A stretch of 64,000 bases of DNA from Cupriavidus necator (lineage in GTDB: Bacteria; Pseudomonadota; Gammaproteobacteria; Burkholderiales; Burkholderiaceae). Below the pieces are notes generated by a model. The model had not been told where the DNA came from. It saw nothing but the letters and a program-made list of their open reading frames with translations, and made no database searches. Within the stretch, counting starts at the first letter, position 1, and each line of letters opens with the position of its first letter. Location of the stretch: contig NZ_SROX01000013.1 of assembly GCF_013141915.1 (NCBI RefSeq), forward strand, positions 119,736 to 183,735, given 5' to 3'. Shown here piece by piece: positions 1 to 8,152 of this stretch. Both the position numbers and the translations under genes were made by a program.

Positions 1-181
1 CACGCATGCGGTCGCCCAGCGCCGCGTAGACACGCTGGTGGCGCTGGATCAGGCGCTTGCCTTCAAATTCGTTGCTGACGATGGTGGCAAAGAAGTGCTG
101 GCCATCGCCCTCGACTTGCAGATGTTCGCAGGGCAGTCCTTGGGCAATGTAGTCCCTGACTTGTTCCGGTGTAGGCAGCAT
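1..181 (-). CDS. BolA/IbaG family protein, 5' part only
   Basis: The start codon is ATG at 181 and the gene runs off the left edge, so only the first 60 residues are visible. They begin MLPTPEQVRDYIAQGL and include HFFATIVSNEFEGKRLIQRH followed by QRVYAALGDRMR. This is the conserved core of BolA-like proteins, in particular the short IbaG (YrbA) type. The family works with monothiol glutaredoxins in iron-sulfur handling and stress responses, and ibaG-like genes often sit beside mla genes, as here. The gene starts 42 bp after the ABC-2 permease and may be the last visible member of that transcription unit. The family call is firm; the exact member is inferred. Confidence 0.85.
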   Translation of the reverse strand, partial: MLPTPEQVRDYIAQGLPCEHLQVEGDGQHFFATIVSNEFEGKRLIQRHQRVYAALGDRMR

Positions 182-223
182 GGGTTCTCTTCAGGCTTTC
201 ACTTCATGTTGGGGCGCTGCGGC

Positions 224-1045
224 TCAGTGGCGCAGCTTGTATCCGGACTTCAGCAGGCGCAGCGCCAGCGCGGCCAGCACCACGAACGCCGATCCGACCA
301 CCGCCAGGCTGAACAGCGGCGACACGTCGGAGACGCCAAAGAAGCCATAGCGGAAGCCGTCGATCATGTAGAAGAACGGATTGGCATGGGACACCGCCTG
401 CCAGAAGGCCGGCAGCGAATGGATCGAATAGAACACGCCGGACAGGAAGGTCGCCGGCATGATCAGGAAGTTCTGGAACGCGGCCAGCTGGTCGAACTTC
501 TCGGCCCAGATGCCGGCGATCAGGCCCAGCGTGCCGAGGATGCCCGCGCCCAGCAGCGCAAACACCACGATCCAGCCGACGTTGGCAAAGTGCAAGTTGG
601 CGAACCACGCCGTCACCAGCAGCACGCCCAGGCCGACGGTCAGCCCGCGGATCACCGAGGCCACCACGTAGGCGCCGAACATCTCCCAGTGCGACAGCGG
701 TGGCAGCAGCACGAATACCAGGTTGCCGGTGATCTTGGACTGGATCAGCGACGACGAGCTGTTGGCGAACGCATTCTGCAGCACGCTCATCATCACCAGG
801 CCGGGCACCAGGAAGGCGGTGTAGCTGATCTGGTCATAGACCTTGACCCGGTCTTCCAGCACATGGCCGAAGATCAGCAGGTACAGCACCGCGGTCAGCA
901 CCGGCGCGGCGACGGTCTGGAAGCTCACCTTCCAGAAGCGCAGCACTTCCTTGTAAAGCAGCGTGCGGAAGCCGACCAGGCTGCCGACGGCCATCGGGCC
1001 GAGGCGGGCGTCTTCCAGGATTTCGATCTCGCCAGGCTGCTTCAT
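224..1045 (-). CDS. ABC-2 type transporter permease (YadH-like)
   Basis: A 273-residue integral membrane protein with about six hydrophobic segments, for example VSFQTVAAPVLTAVLYLLIF near residue 45 and FLIMPATFLSGVFYSIHSL near residue 195. The layout and length match the ABC-2 permease family of exporters (YadH/NodJ type). Its ATG overlaps the stop of the upstream ATPase gene in an ATGA junction at 1042-1045, so the two are translationally coupled and form one transporter. The substrate cannot be read from the sequence. Genes of this YadG/YadH type commonly follow mla genes in beta-proteobacteria, which hints at an envelope role, but that is inference. Confidence 0.88.
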   Translation of the reverse strand: MKQPGEIEILEDARLGPMAVGSLVGFRTLLYKEVLRFWKVSFQTVAAPVLTAVLYLLIFGHVLEDRVKVYDQISYTAFLVPGLVMMSVLQNAFANSSSSLIQSKITGNLVFVLLPPLSHWEMFGAYVVASVIRGLTVGLGVLLVTAWFANLHFANVGWIVVFALLGAGILGTLGLIAGIWAEKFDQLAAFQNFLIMPATFLSGVFYSIHSLPAFWQAVSHANPFFYMIDGFRYGFFGVSDVSPLFSLAVVGSAFVVLAALALRLLKSGYKLRH

Positions 1046-1992
1046 GCCGCAGCCTCCATCGCCGGATCGGGCAGCGCGCCGGGCATATGGCCTTCGCGGC
1101 GCATGATCTGCACGAATACGTCTTCGAGGTCGGCCTTGTTGATTTCCATGTCTTCGATGTCACAGCCCGCTTCGCGGCAGGCGGCCAGGATCGGCTCCAC
1201 CGCCTGGTAGCCCGACAGCCGCAGCCGCACCGCGCGTTCGCCGGGATTGGCCGGCATGCGCAGCGGCTCCAGCGCGGGCGGCAAGGCGCCGCGCGCAAAA
1301 GTCAGCACCAGCTGCAGCCCGGCAAACTGGGTCAGCAGGTTGCTGGTGCGGTCCAGCGCCACCACTTCGCCGAACTTGAGCATGGCGATGCGGTCGCACA
1401 GGGCCTCGGCCTCTTCCAGGTAATGCGTGGTCAGGATGATGGTGTGCCCTTCGCGGTTCAGGCGCGAGATGAACTTCCACAGCGTTTGCCGCAATTCCAC
1501 GTCCACGCCGGCGGTGGGCTCGTCGAGCACGATCACCGGCGGGCGGTGCACCAGGGCCTGCGCCACCAGCACGCGCCGCTTCATGCCGCCCGAAAGCTGG
1601 CGCATATTGGCGTCGGCTTTCCCGGTCAGGTCCAGGTTGGCCATGATTTCGTCGATCCAGTCGTCGTTGCGGGTCAGGCCGAAATAGCCGGACTGCAGCC
1701 GCAGCGTCTCGCGCACCGTGAAGAACGGATCGAACACCAGCTCCTGCGGCACCACGCCCAGCATACGCCGCGCCATCCGGTAATCGGAGACGACATCGTG
1801 CCCCAGCACACTGACGCGGCCGGAATCGGCCCGGTTCAGGCCGGCGAGAATCGAGATCAGCGTGGTCTTGCCGGCGCCGTTGGGCCCGAGCAGGCCGAAG
1901 AATTCGCCGCGTTCGACGGTGAAGCTGACGCCCTTGAGCGCCTGCAGGTTGCGGTAGCGCTTGCGAACGTCGTGGATTTCAATGGCTTTCAT
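1042..1992 (-). CDS. ABC transporter ATP-binding protein (YadG-like)
   Basis: A 316-residue ATPase with Walker A GPNGAGKT at residues 36-43, the signature LSGGMKRR, Walker B followed by VLDEPT, and a switch histidine in ILTTHYLEEAE. A C-terminal extension of about 90 residues follows the nucleotide-binding domain, as in other ABC-2 exporter ATPases. An in-frame extension upstream to 2097 is possible, but ATG 1992 places MKAIEIHDVRKRY directly before the usual first strand of the domain, so it is preferred. A TATAAT-like hexamer on the minus strand at 2127-2132 could be a -10 element in the 261-bp gap behind mlaB, but no good -35 is visible. It partners the permease at 224-1045. Confidence 0.9.
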   Translation of the reverse strand: MKAIEIHDVRKRYRNLQALKGVSFTVERGEFFGLLGPNGAGKTTLISILAGLNRADSGRVSVLGHDVVSDYRMARRMLGVVPQELVFDPFFTVRETLRLQSGYFGLTRNDDWIDEIMANLDLTGKADANMRQLSGGMKRRVLVAQALVHRPPVIVLDEPTAGVDVELRQTLWKFISRLNREGHTIILTTHYLEEAEALCDRIAMLKFGEVVALDRTSNLLTQFAGLQLVLTFARGALPPALEPLRMPANPGERAVRLRLSGYQAVEPILAACREAGCDIEDMEINKADLEDVFVQIMRREGHMPGALPDPAMEAAA

Positions 1993-2253
1993 GGCCGATT
2001 GTTTGTGGCGGGTCCGGCTCTTTCGGGGCTGGCCGCCAGGAAATGGGGAGCAACTGCGTGCCCGGATGTCCTGGTCCGGCATGGATTGGGCCGGCAACAG
2101 GCAGGGGGATGGGCGAACAACCCGGAATTATAGGGGATGCGGGGTTGGTCCCGCTTGATCCCCGCCGGATCCGTCCCGGGGGCTCGACGGCCGCACGAGA
2201 CGGTCGCCGCGGCATCGCGTGGGGTCGCCAGGCTGGCGACCGGCGATGCCGGA

Positions 2254-2562
2254 TCAATGTCGGTGATGGTGTCGCAGTGGGGTGGCGGCTGGCGCGGCTG
2301 CGCTCGCCAGGCCGAGCAGGCCGTCTACGCCGTACAGGCTGGCCAGTTGCGCCAGGGGCGCCGGCACGCCGCGCAGCACCAGCGCCTGGCCGCGCGCCAC
2401 GGCGGCCCGATGCCACGCCAGCAGCACGGCGACGGCAGATGAGTCCGCCTGCGCCAGGCCGGTGCAGTCCACTTCGACGTCGCCCTGGGCCACGCGCGCC
2501 AGCCCGTCGCGCAGCACGGCGGCGGCATTCTGGTTGGTCAGCGAGTTACCCGGCGAAAGCAT
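2254..2562 (-). CDS. mlaB: STAS-domain protein MlaB
   Basis: A 102-residue protein with the STAS fold: a short beta strand GDVEVDCTGLAQADSSAVAVL followed by an amphipathic helix AWHRAAVARG and VLRGVPAPLAQLASLYG. The DSSAVA loop is the conserved anti-sigma-antagonist-like motif. MlaB is the small cytoplasmic subunit that binds the ATPase MlaF and stabilises the MlaFEDB complex in the inner membrane. The start at 2562 (MLSPGN) is chosen because it opens the domain; reading further upstream gives unrelated sequence. It is the last mla gene of the operon, separated from mlaC by 147 bp that contain a terminator-like hairpin, so it may be expressed at a lower level than the genes before it. Confidence 0.85.
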   Translation of the reverse strand: MLSPGNSLTNQNAAAVLRDGLARVAQGDVEVDCTGLAQADSSAVAVLLAWHRAAVARGQALVLRGVPAPLAQLASLYGVDGLLGLASAAAPAATPLRHHHRH

Positions 2563-2611
2563 GGCGTCAGTGGCCTGGATGCGGAAATGAAAACAAGAGA
2601 CTAAAAACGAA

Positions 2612-2636
2612 GGCGCCCCGCCCGGGGGCGGGAGCC
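2612..2636 (-). terminator. Terminator-like hairpin between mlaC and mlaB
   Basis: On the minus strand GGC and CCCGCC pair with GGCGGG and GCC across a small internal loop, and TTCGTTTTT follows. The stem is GC-rich but imperfect. It would act as a partial terminator or attenuator inside the mla operon, after mlaC and before mlaB. Confidence 0.45.
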
Positions 2637-2709
2637 TGTGTCGCGAACGGCCATTGTAGTGCACATCGACGCGCCGTGCTGCATGGCAGCGACGCGCCGC
2701 CGGCGCAGG

Positions 2710-3339
2710 TCAGCTCTTGGCGTTGGCGAGCTGGCGGTTGCGATCCTGCAGCGTCTTGATCACGCCTTCGACACCCTGCTGGCCGACGATGGTGTTGAAG
2801 CTGCCCTTGTAGGCCTCGGTCAGCCACGCGCCCAGCACGTTGATGTCATAGACCTTCCAGCCCTGCGCGGTCTTTTCCAGGCGGTAGTCCATCTGGATCG
2901 GCTCGCCCTTGTTGATGACCTGCGTGCGGATGGTGGCATCGGTATCGTCGGCGGTGCCGCGGTACGGACGGTATTGCACGGTCTGGTCGCGGATCTGCGC
3001 GATGGCGCCGGCGTAGGTGCGGATCAGCAGGGTCTTGAATTCCTCGGTGATCTGCTTCTGCTGCTCGGGCGTCGCCTTGGACCAGTTGCGACCCATGGCG
3101 ATCTGCGTGGTTTTCTGGAAGTTGGCGTTCGGAATAATCTTCTGTTCGACCAGCGCAGTGATCTTGCCGATATTGCCGGCCTGCATGTCCTTGTCGGCCT
3201 TAACGGCCGACATCACGTCGTTGACCACGGCCTTGACCAGCCCGTCCGGGGAGGCCACGTCCTGAGCCGATACCTGGGCCTGCGCGGTCCCCGCGAAGGC
3301 AACCGCCGTCAGGAGGGGGAGCAACAGTCGCTTGAGCAT
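2710..3339 (-). CDS. mlaC: Periplasmic phospholipid-binding protein MlaC
   Basis: A 209-residue exported protein. ATG 3339 opens a typical signal peptide (MLKRLLLPLLTAVAFAGTAQA, cut after about residue 21), and a GGAGAT Shine-Dalgarno sequence lies just upstream, which fixes this start. The mature part carries the Tol_Tol_Ttg2/MlaC pattern, including DFKTLL-like EEFKTLLIRTYAGAI and a C-terminal YDINVLGAWLTEAYKGSF block. MlaC ferries phospholipids across the periplasm between the outer-membrane lipoprotein MlaA and the inner-membrane complex MlaFEDB. It lies 198 bp behind mlaA in the same operon. Confidence 0.93.
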   Translation of the reverse strand: MLKRLLLPLLTAVAFAGTAQAQVSAQDVASPDGLVKAVVNDVMSAVKADKDMQAGNIGKITALVEQKIIPNANFQKTTQIAMGRNWSKATPEQQKQITEEFKTLLIRTYAGAIAQIRDQTVQYRPYRGTADDTDATIRTQVINKGEPIQMDYRLEKTAQGWKVYDINVLGAWLTEAYKGSFNTIVGQQGVEGVIKTLQDRNRQLANAKS

Positions 3340-3537
3340 GTGAGATCTCCTTCTTATCAAAGAGGTCCGGACCCGCACACCGGCCCCTCGATACATGTCG
3401 GAAGGGCACGGGTCCGTACAGATTGGAACATAGCGGCGTCGCGCGCGCTGCCATGAAAAGCGCGGCTTGCGCCACCTACAAACAATTTGTTTCAGCGGTC
3501 ACAGCGCATTCACAGCGCCAGTGACGTGTTCATCGCC

Positions 3538-4458
3538 TCAGCGGAAGCGTACCCCCGGCAAGCCACCCGGCAACACGGGCGGCATCGGCATGCTCTGGCC
3601 CTCCGGCTGGGTCTCGCCCGCGGCGCCAGGCTTGGGCGGCTCGGCGGCAGGGGCCGAAGCACCATCCGCCGCCGGAGCCGGAGCCGTTGCGGGTGCCGGC
3701 GCGGCACTGGCGTCGGTCGCGGCCGGCGCAGAGGCTTCGGTCTCGTCTTCGTCTTCGGCACCCGGCGGATTGCCGTCGTAGATCAGGTACTGGCGCCGCT
3801 GCAGGTAGGAGTCACGCAGGAACGAGTACTTGTCCAGCGCGGCCTGCTCCAGCAGGTTGCTGGCGCCCAGCAGTTGGGCCCGGCCGGCGACGATGCGCAC
3901 GCCAACCAGCGAATTGCGCAGCGAAACCGGATAGAAGTACGCCGACGGATCCGCCTGCCGGTCTACCAGCATGCCGGCGGTGTCGCGGAACGTGCTCGGC
4001 CCGAACAGCGGCAGCACCAGGTACGGGCCGGCCGGCACGCCCCACACGCCCAGCGTCTGGCCGAAGTCTTCCTTGTACTTGGGCAGGCCCGCCGGGGTGG
4101 CGATGTCAATCAGGCCGCCGATGCCCAGCACGGTGTTCATGGCCACGCGCATGGTGTCTTCCGCCGCGCGTGTCGGCTTGCCCTGCAGCAGGTTGTTCAC
4201 CGCCGAATAGACATCGCTGACATTGGAGAAGAAGTTCTCCACCGCGCGCTGCACCGGCGTGGGCATGTAGTCGGCGTAGACCTGGGCTACCGGGCGCAGG
4301 ATGCCCTTGTCGAAGTCCTCATTGATCTTCGAGACCTCGCGGTTGAACGGCTCCAGCGGGTCCTTCGGGTTGGCGGTGGGGCCGGTGGCGCAACCGGCAA
4401 GCGCCGCCGCGGCGGCCGCCGTGGCCAGGATGCTCCGGAGGTGGCGGGCGGCGTTCAC
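3538..4458 (-). CDS. mlaA: Outer-membrane phospholipid lipoprotein MlaA (VacJ), GTG start
   Basis: A 306-residue lipoprotein with an N-terminal signal ending in the lipobox LAGC near residue 22. The MlaA/VacJ core follows: NPKDPLEPFNREVSKIN, then ENFFSNVSDVYSAVNNLLQGK and the glycine-rich FGQTLGVWGVPAGPYLVLPLFGP. MlaA sits in the outer membrane, often with porins, and removes misplaced phospholipids from the outer leaflet. The start codon is GTG (4458) and overlaps the mlaD stop in a GTGA junction, so translation is probably coupled. Residues 229-306 form an acidic then Ala/Pro-rich tail of low complexity, absent from the short E. coli protein and probably disordered in the periplasm. Confidence 0.93.
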   Translation of the reverse strand: MNAARHLRSILATAAAAAALAGCATGPTANPKDPLEPFNREVSKINEDFDKGILRPVAQVYADYMPTPVQRAVENFFSNVSDVYSAVNNLLQGKPTRAAEDTMRVAMNTVLGIGGLIDIATPAGLPKYKEDFGQTLGVWGVPAGPYLVLPLFGPSTFRDTAGMLVDRQADPSAYFYPVSLRNSLVGVRIVAGRAQLLGASNLLEQAALDKYSFLRDSYLQRRQYLIYDGNPPGAEDEDETEASAPAATDASAAPAPATAPAPAADGASAPAAEPPKPGAAGETQPEGQSMPMPPVLPGGLPGVRFR

Positions 4459-4967
4459 TTGAGATCTCCAGCCGGGGCCGGCGCACTGGCGCCGGCGGAC
4501 GAGCCGCCGCCGGCATCGGCGGCCTTGTTGTACAGGAACTGCCCGATCAGGTTTTCAAGCACCACGGCGGACTGCGTCATGGTGATGCGCGCGCCGTCGG
4601 CCAGCATGGCGGTGTCGCCGCCGGCTTCCAGGCCGATGTACTGCTCGCCCAGCAGGCCCGAGGTCAGGATCTTGGCGGAGGTGTCCTTGGGAAACTGGTA
4701 GCGCTTTTCCAGGCTCATCTCGACGGTGGCCTGATAGGTCTTGTCGTCGAAGCGGATCGCCGCCACCCGGCCGACCACTACGCCCGCGCTCTTGACCGGC
4801 GCGCGCGGCTTGAGCCCGCCGATATTGTCGAAGCGGGCCTGCACGCTATAGGTGTCCTGGAAGCTGAAGGCGCTCATGTTTCCCGCCTTGAGGGCCAGGA
4901 AGAGCAAGGCGACGAACCCTGCCGCCACAAACAGCCCCACCCAGAAATCGAGTGTGTTCTTTTTCAT
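4455..4967 (-). CDS. mlaD: MCE-domain protein MlaD
   Basis: A 170-residue protein with one N-terminal transmembrane helix (WVGLFVAAGFVALLFLAL, about residues 9-26) and a single periplasmic MCE domain (YSVQARFDNIGGLKPRAPVKSAGVVVG onwards, with GLLGEQYIGLEAGG). MlaD forms the hexameric ring of the MlaFEDB complex through which lipid passes. ATG 4967 (MKKNTLDFW) is preferred over in-frame upstream codons because it begins right before the membrane helix. The C-terminal 20 residues are Ala/Gly/Ser-rich. It follows mlaE by 96 bp and overlaps mlaA by four bases. Confidence 0.93.
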   Translation of the reverse strand: MKKNTLDFWVGLFVAAGFVALLFLALKAGNMSAFSFQDTYSVQARFDNIGGLKPRAPVKSAGVVVGRVAAIRFDDKTYQATVEMSLEKRYQFPKDTSAKILTSGLLGEQYIGLEAGGDTAMLADGARITMTQSAVVLENLIGQFLYNKAADAGGGSSAGASAPAPAGDLK

Positions 4968-5063
4968 TGGAATCTCTTTCTTCAACCCCGTAGTGTCTGT
5001 CGCTGCCTTGTTGTCGCTGCCTTGTTGTCGTGCTTCCCGCATTGTGGCCCGCTGGCGCTCCGC

Positions 5064-5855
5064 TCAGTTGCTGAACATCAGCGCCGTCAGCAGGAAATCC
5101 AGCCCCAGCACCGCCAGCGACGCGATCACCACGGTGCGGGTGGTCGCGCGCGAGACGCCTTCCGGCGTGGGCTTGGCCTCGAATCCCTGGTACAGCGCAA
5201 TGAACGTCACCGCGATGCCAAAGATGAAGCTCTTGATCACGCCGTTGAGCACGTCGGCGCGCACGTCGACGCCGCCCTGCATCTGCGACCAGAACGCGCC
5301 GGCGTCGACGCCGATCAGCTGCACGCCGACCACGTAGCCGCCCAGGATGCCCACCGCGCTGAAGATCGCAGCCAGCACCGGCATGGCGATCACGCCCGCC
5401 CAGAAGCGCGGCGCGACCACGCGCTGCAGCGGATTGACCGCCATCATTTCCATGGCCGTGAGCTGCTCGCCCGCCTTCATCAGGCCGATTTCGGCGGTCA
5501 GCGAAGTGCCGGCACGGCCCGCGAACAGCAGCGCGGTCACCACCGGGCCCAGTTCACGCACCAGCGACAGCGCCACCAGCAGCCCCAGCGCCTGCTCGGA
5601 GCCGTAGCGGTTGAGCGTGTAGTAGCCCTGCAGCCCGAGCACGAAGCCGACAAACAAGCCGGACACCGCGATGATCACCAGCGACAGGTTGCCGACAAAG
5701 AAGACCTGGTCGGTCACCAGACGGAAGCGGCGCAGCAGCGCCGGCGACAGGGCCAGCACCGCCAGGAACATGCGCGTGGCGTGGCCCAACCCGGAAATGC
5801 TGCGACGCACGGCAGCGCCGATGGCGCTGAAGAACCCTGCCACCAAGCCGGTCAT
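5064..5855 (-). CDS. mlaE: Lipid transporter permease MlaE
   Basis: A 263-residue inner-membrane permease with five or six hydrophobic segments and the MlaE signature: FFVGNLSLVIIAVSGLFVGFVLGLQGYYTL, then RELGPVVTALLFAGRAGTSLTAEIG and MMAVNPLQRVVAPRFWAG. MlaE homodimers form the membrane core of the MlaFEDB phospholipid transporter. Its ATG overlaps the mlaF stop (ATGA at 5852-5855), which shows tight coupling to its ATPase. Length and motifs agree with the family. Confidence 0.95.
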   Translation of the reverse strand: MTGLVAGFFSAIGAAVRRSISGLGHATRMFLAVLALSPALLRRFRLVTDQVFFVGNLSLVIIAVSGLFVGFVLGLQGYYTLNRYGSEQALGLLVALSLVRELGPVVTALLFAGRAGTSLTAEIGLMKAGEQLTAMEMMAVNPLQRVVAPRFWAGVIAMPVLAAIFSAVGILGGYVVGVQLIGVDAGAFWSQMQGGVDVRADVLNGVIKSFIFGIAVTFIALYQGFEAKPTPEGVSRATTRTVVIASLAVLGLDFLLTALMFSN

Positions 5856-6670
5856 CGCGCGCCCCCGACGAAATCCTCGGCCAGCGAGGGTCCGGCGTAG
5901 TGGAACGGCACCGGGCCGTCGGCCTCGGCATGGACAAATTGATGCACGAACGGATCGGTGGAGGCGCGCAGGGCCTCGGGGGTGCCTTCGGCGGCGATGC
6001 GCCCGTCGGCAATGAAGTAGACGTAGTCGGCGATCTGGAAGGTCTCGTGCACGTCGTGCGAGACGATGATGGTGGTGGCGCCGAGGGCGTCGTTGAGGCT
6101 GCGGATGAGCCGCGCGGTCAGGCCCAGCGAGATCGGATCCAGGCCGGCAAAGGGCTCGTCATACATCAGCAGCGCCGGATCCAGCGCGATCGCGCGGGCC
6201 AGCGCCACGCGCCGCGCCATGCCGCCGGAGATCTGCGACGGCATCAGGTCGCGCGCGCCGCGCAGCCCGACCGCGTTTAGCTTCATCAGCACCAGGTCGC
6301 GGATCATCGACTCGGGCAGGTCGGTGTGCTCGCGCAGCGGGAATGCGACATTGTCGAACACCGACAGGTCGGTAAACAGCGCGCCGAACTGGAACAGCAT
6401 GCCCATCTGGCGGCGCACGGCGTAAAGGCCGGCGGTGTCCAACTGGTGAATATCCGTGCCGGCAAAGCGCACCGCGCCCGACTGCGGCCGCACCTGGCCA
6501 CCGATCAGGCGCAGCACCGTGGTCTTGCCGCAGCCCGAACCGCCCATCACCGCGATCACCTTGCCGCGCGGGAATTGCATGGTCAGGCCGGACAGGATCG
6601 GCTTGCCGTGGTCCGCATAGGCGAAATCCACCGCAGTCAGTTCGACAAGGTTTTGAGCAGAATCGGTCAC
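5852..6670 (-). CDS. mlaF: ABC ATPase MlaF, GTG start
   Basis: A 272-residue ATPase with Walker A GGSGCGKT at residues 43-50, signature ISGGMARRVALARA, Walker B LLMYDEPFAGLDP and switch IIVSHDVHE. These are the MlaF forms of the motifs; the protein powers lipid transport by MlaFEDB. The only start that keeps the first strand (NLVELTAVDFAY) is GTG at 6670. It is the first gene of the mla operon. A TATAAT-like hexamer on the minus strand at 6697-6702 lies about 25 bp upstream and may be a -10 element, although no convincing -35 was found. Confidence 0.93.
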   Translation of the reverse strand: MTDSAQNLVELTAVDFAYADHGKPILSGLTMQFPRGKVIAVMGGSGCGKTTVLRLIGGQVRPQSGAVRFAGTDIHQLDTAGLYAVRRQMGMLFQFGALFTDLSVFDNVAFPLREHTDLPESMIRDLVLMKLNAVGLRGARDLMPSQISGGMARRVALARAIALDPALLMYDEPFAGLDPISLGLTARLIRSLNDALGATTIIVSHDVHETFQIADYVYFIADGRIAAEGTPEALRASTDPFVHQFVHAEADGPVPFHYAGPSLAEDFVGGAR

Positions 6671-6844
6671 GTTGGCACCGGTCGGGACAGGGGCGCATTA
6701 TAAGGTGTACTACCTAGCCCTGCTGGTACCCGTGTGTCCCGCGCCACATGACGCGTGCCTGTGGTGCCTCAGAATCTTCCTGGCCACCCGTCAAGCCGGC
6801 CAACTCGCTCTGGAAAGCGGCCAATCCCCGTGCTGCGGTGCGGC

Positions 6845-7933
6845 TCAGGGCTCCTGCGCGATAGGCACGTCTTTCAGGATGACCTGCCATTGGATCGATT
6901 CCGAGCGAATCGCGGTGGCAAATGCCTCCGGCGAGTCGCGCAGCGGCGTCAGGCCGGCGGCCTGCAGGCGCGAACGCACCTCGCGCTCGGACATCACGCC
7001 TTCAAGCTCCCCAGCCAGCCGCGCCACGATCGCGCGCGGCGTCTTGGCCGGCGCCATCACGCCAAACCAGGCCGCTGCGGCGTAGCCATCCTGCCCCGAT
7101 TCCTGCAGCGTCGGCACCAGCGGCGCCAGTGGCGAGCGCGCCACACCGGTCACGCCGACCAGCCGCAGCCCGCCGCTCTTGACCTGGCTCTGGACCGCCG
7201 CGAACGAACAAAAACAGGCGCTGATACGGCCAGCCAGCATTTCCTGCACCACCGCGGCCTCGCCCTTGCTGGTGACCAGCGGCACACCGCCGCGCAAGCC
7301 GCGCACCGCGTATTCGGCGTACAGGTGCGAAGGGCTGCCGGGCTGGCCATAGCCATAGCTGTAGGAACCGGGACTCGACTTGACCGCGGTCATCCATTGT
7401 TCCGGGGTGCGCATCGGCAGGCGCGCGTCGATCACCAGGAACAGCGGCGTGGTGGCCACGCGCGCCACCGGCGTGAAGTCGCGCACGACGTCGTACGGCA
7501 CTGGCTCGAGCCCCGGCTGGATCAGCATATTGGCCTGGTGGAACAGCAGCGTATGGCCATCGGAGCTGGCCTTGGCGACGACATCGCCGGCGATGGTGCC
7601 GGCGCTGCCGGGACGGTTGTCGACCTCGACCGGCACACCGAGCCTGGCCGACAGGCGCTCGGCCAGCATCCGCGCTACGGCGTCGGCGACGCCGCCGGCC
7701 GGGAACGGCACGATCAGGCGCATCGGGCGGTCAGGGAACGTCATGCTGCGCGCCAGCGGCTGCGTGCCCGCATGTGCGGGCCGGGCTGGCACGGCGAAAG
7801 CCAGGGTGGCACATCCCAGGGCGTACAGGCACAGCACGGGCGGGAGCCAGCGCCGGGCGGCGGCCGCGGGCAGGCGCGGCGCGAACTTCGCTTTACCTCG
7901 CCAAAGCCGCGACAAATTGCGCACTTCGGACAT
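6845..7933 (-). CDS. Bug family (TTT) periplasmic solute-binding protein
   Basis: A 362-residue protein of the tripartite tricarboxylate transporter receptor (Bug) family. The diagnostic block is FPDRPMRLIVPFPAGGVADAVAR, followed by VEVDNRPGSAGTIAGDVVAK and the late SPGSYSYGYGQPGSPSHL. ATG 7933 is chosen because a strong GGAGGAAAA ribosome-binding site lies just before it. An N-terminal region of about 45 residues precedes a hydrophobic stretch LPPVLCLYALGCATLAFAVPARPAHA, so export uses an unusually late signal or an anchor. Bug proteins bind carboxylates or other small organic molecules. No TctA/TctB membrane genes adjoin it, which is common for orphan Bug genes in Burkholderiales; the ligand is unknown. 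Confidence 0.88.
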   Translation of the reverse strand: MSEVRNLSRLWRGKAKFAPRLPAAAARRWLPPVLCLYALGCATLAFAVPARPAHAGTQPLARSMTFPDRPMRLIVPFPAGGVADAVARMLAERLSARLGVPVEVDNRPGSAGTIAGDVVAKASSDGHTLLFHQANMLIQPGLEPVPYDVVRDFTPVARVATTPLFLVIDARLPMRTPEQWMTAVKSSPGSYSYGYGQPGSPSHLYAEYAVRGLRGGVPLVTSKGEAAVVQEMLAGRISACFCSFAAVQSQVKSGGLRLVGVTGVARSPLAPLVPTLQESGQDGYAAAAWFGVMAPAKTPRAIVARLAGELEGVMSEREVRSRLQAAGLTPLRDSPEAFATAIRSESIQWQVILKDVPIAQEP

Positions 7934-8140
7934 CGTTTTCCTCCGGCCCGTCTCCTGAGGAGGCGGCAAACTGGTTCTGGGGAAAAAGGATTAGCGAGGC
8001 AGTTTCCGTTATTTGTTTTTGAAAATTGTAAGGACAATGCCGGGGCCGCCACAGGCACGTAAACCATAGCCGGGAGAACCCTGAAAGCCTTGCCACGCCT
8101 TGCAAAATGCGCTCTGGCGGGGGGCGGCGCAGGGCACGGC

Positions 8141-8146
8141 TATAAT
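8141..8146 (+). promoter_or_regulatory. TATAAT -10 element close to the GNAT gene start
   Basis: A perfect TATAAT ends six bases before the ATG at 8153. If it is used, transcription would begin at or next to the start codon and give a leaderless mRNA. No clear -35 hexamer lies 16-18 bp upstream, and no Shine-Dalgarno sequence precedes the ATG, which fits the leaderless idea. Confidence 0.4.
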
Positions 8147-8152
8147 CCGCCG

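Noticed and set aside
6671..6844. Full promoter for the mla operon
   Set aside because: Only a TATAAT-like hexamer at 6697-6702 is present on the minus strand; no -35 at a suitable distance, so it is mentioned but not called.
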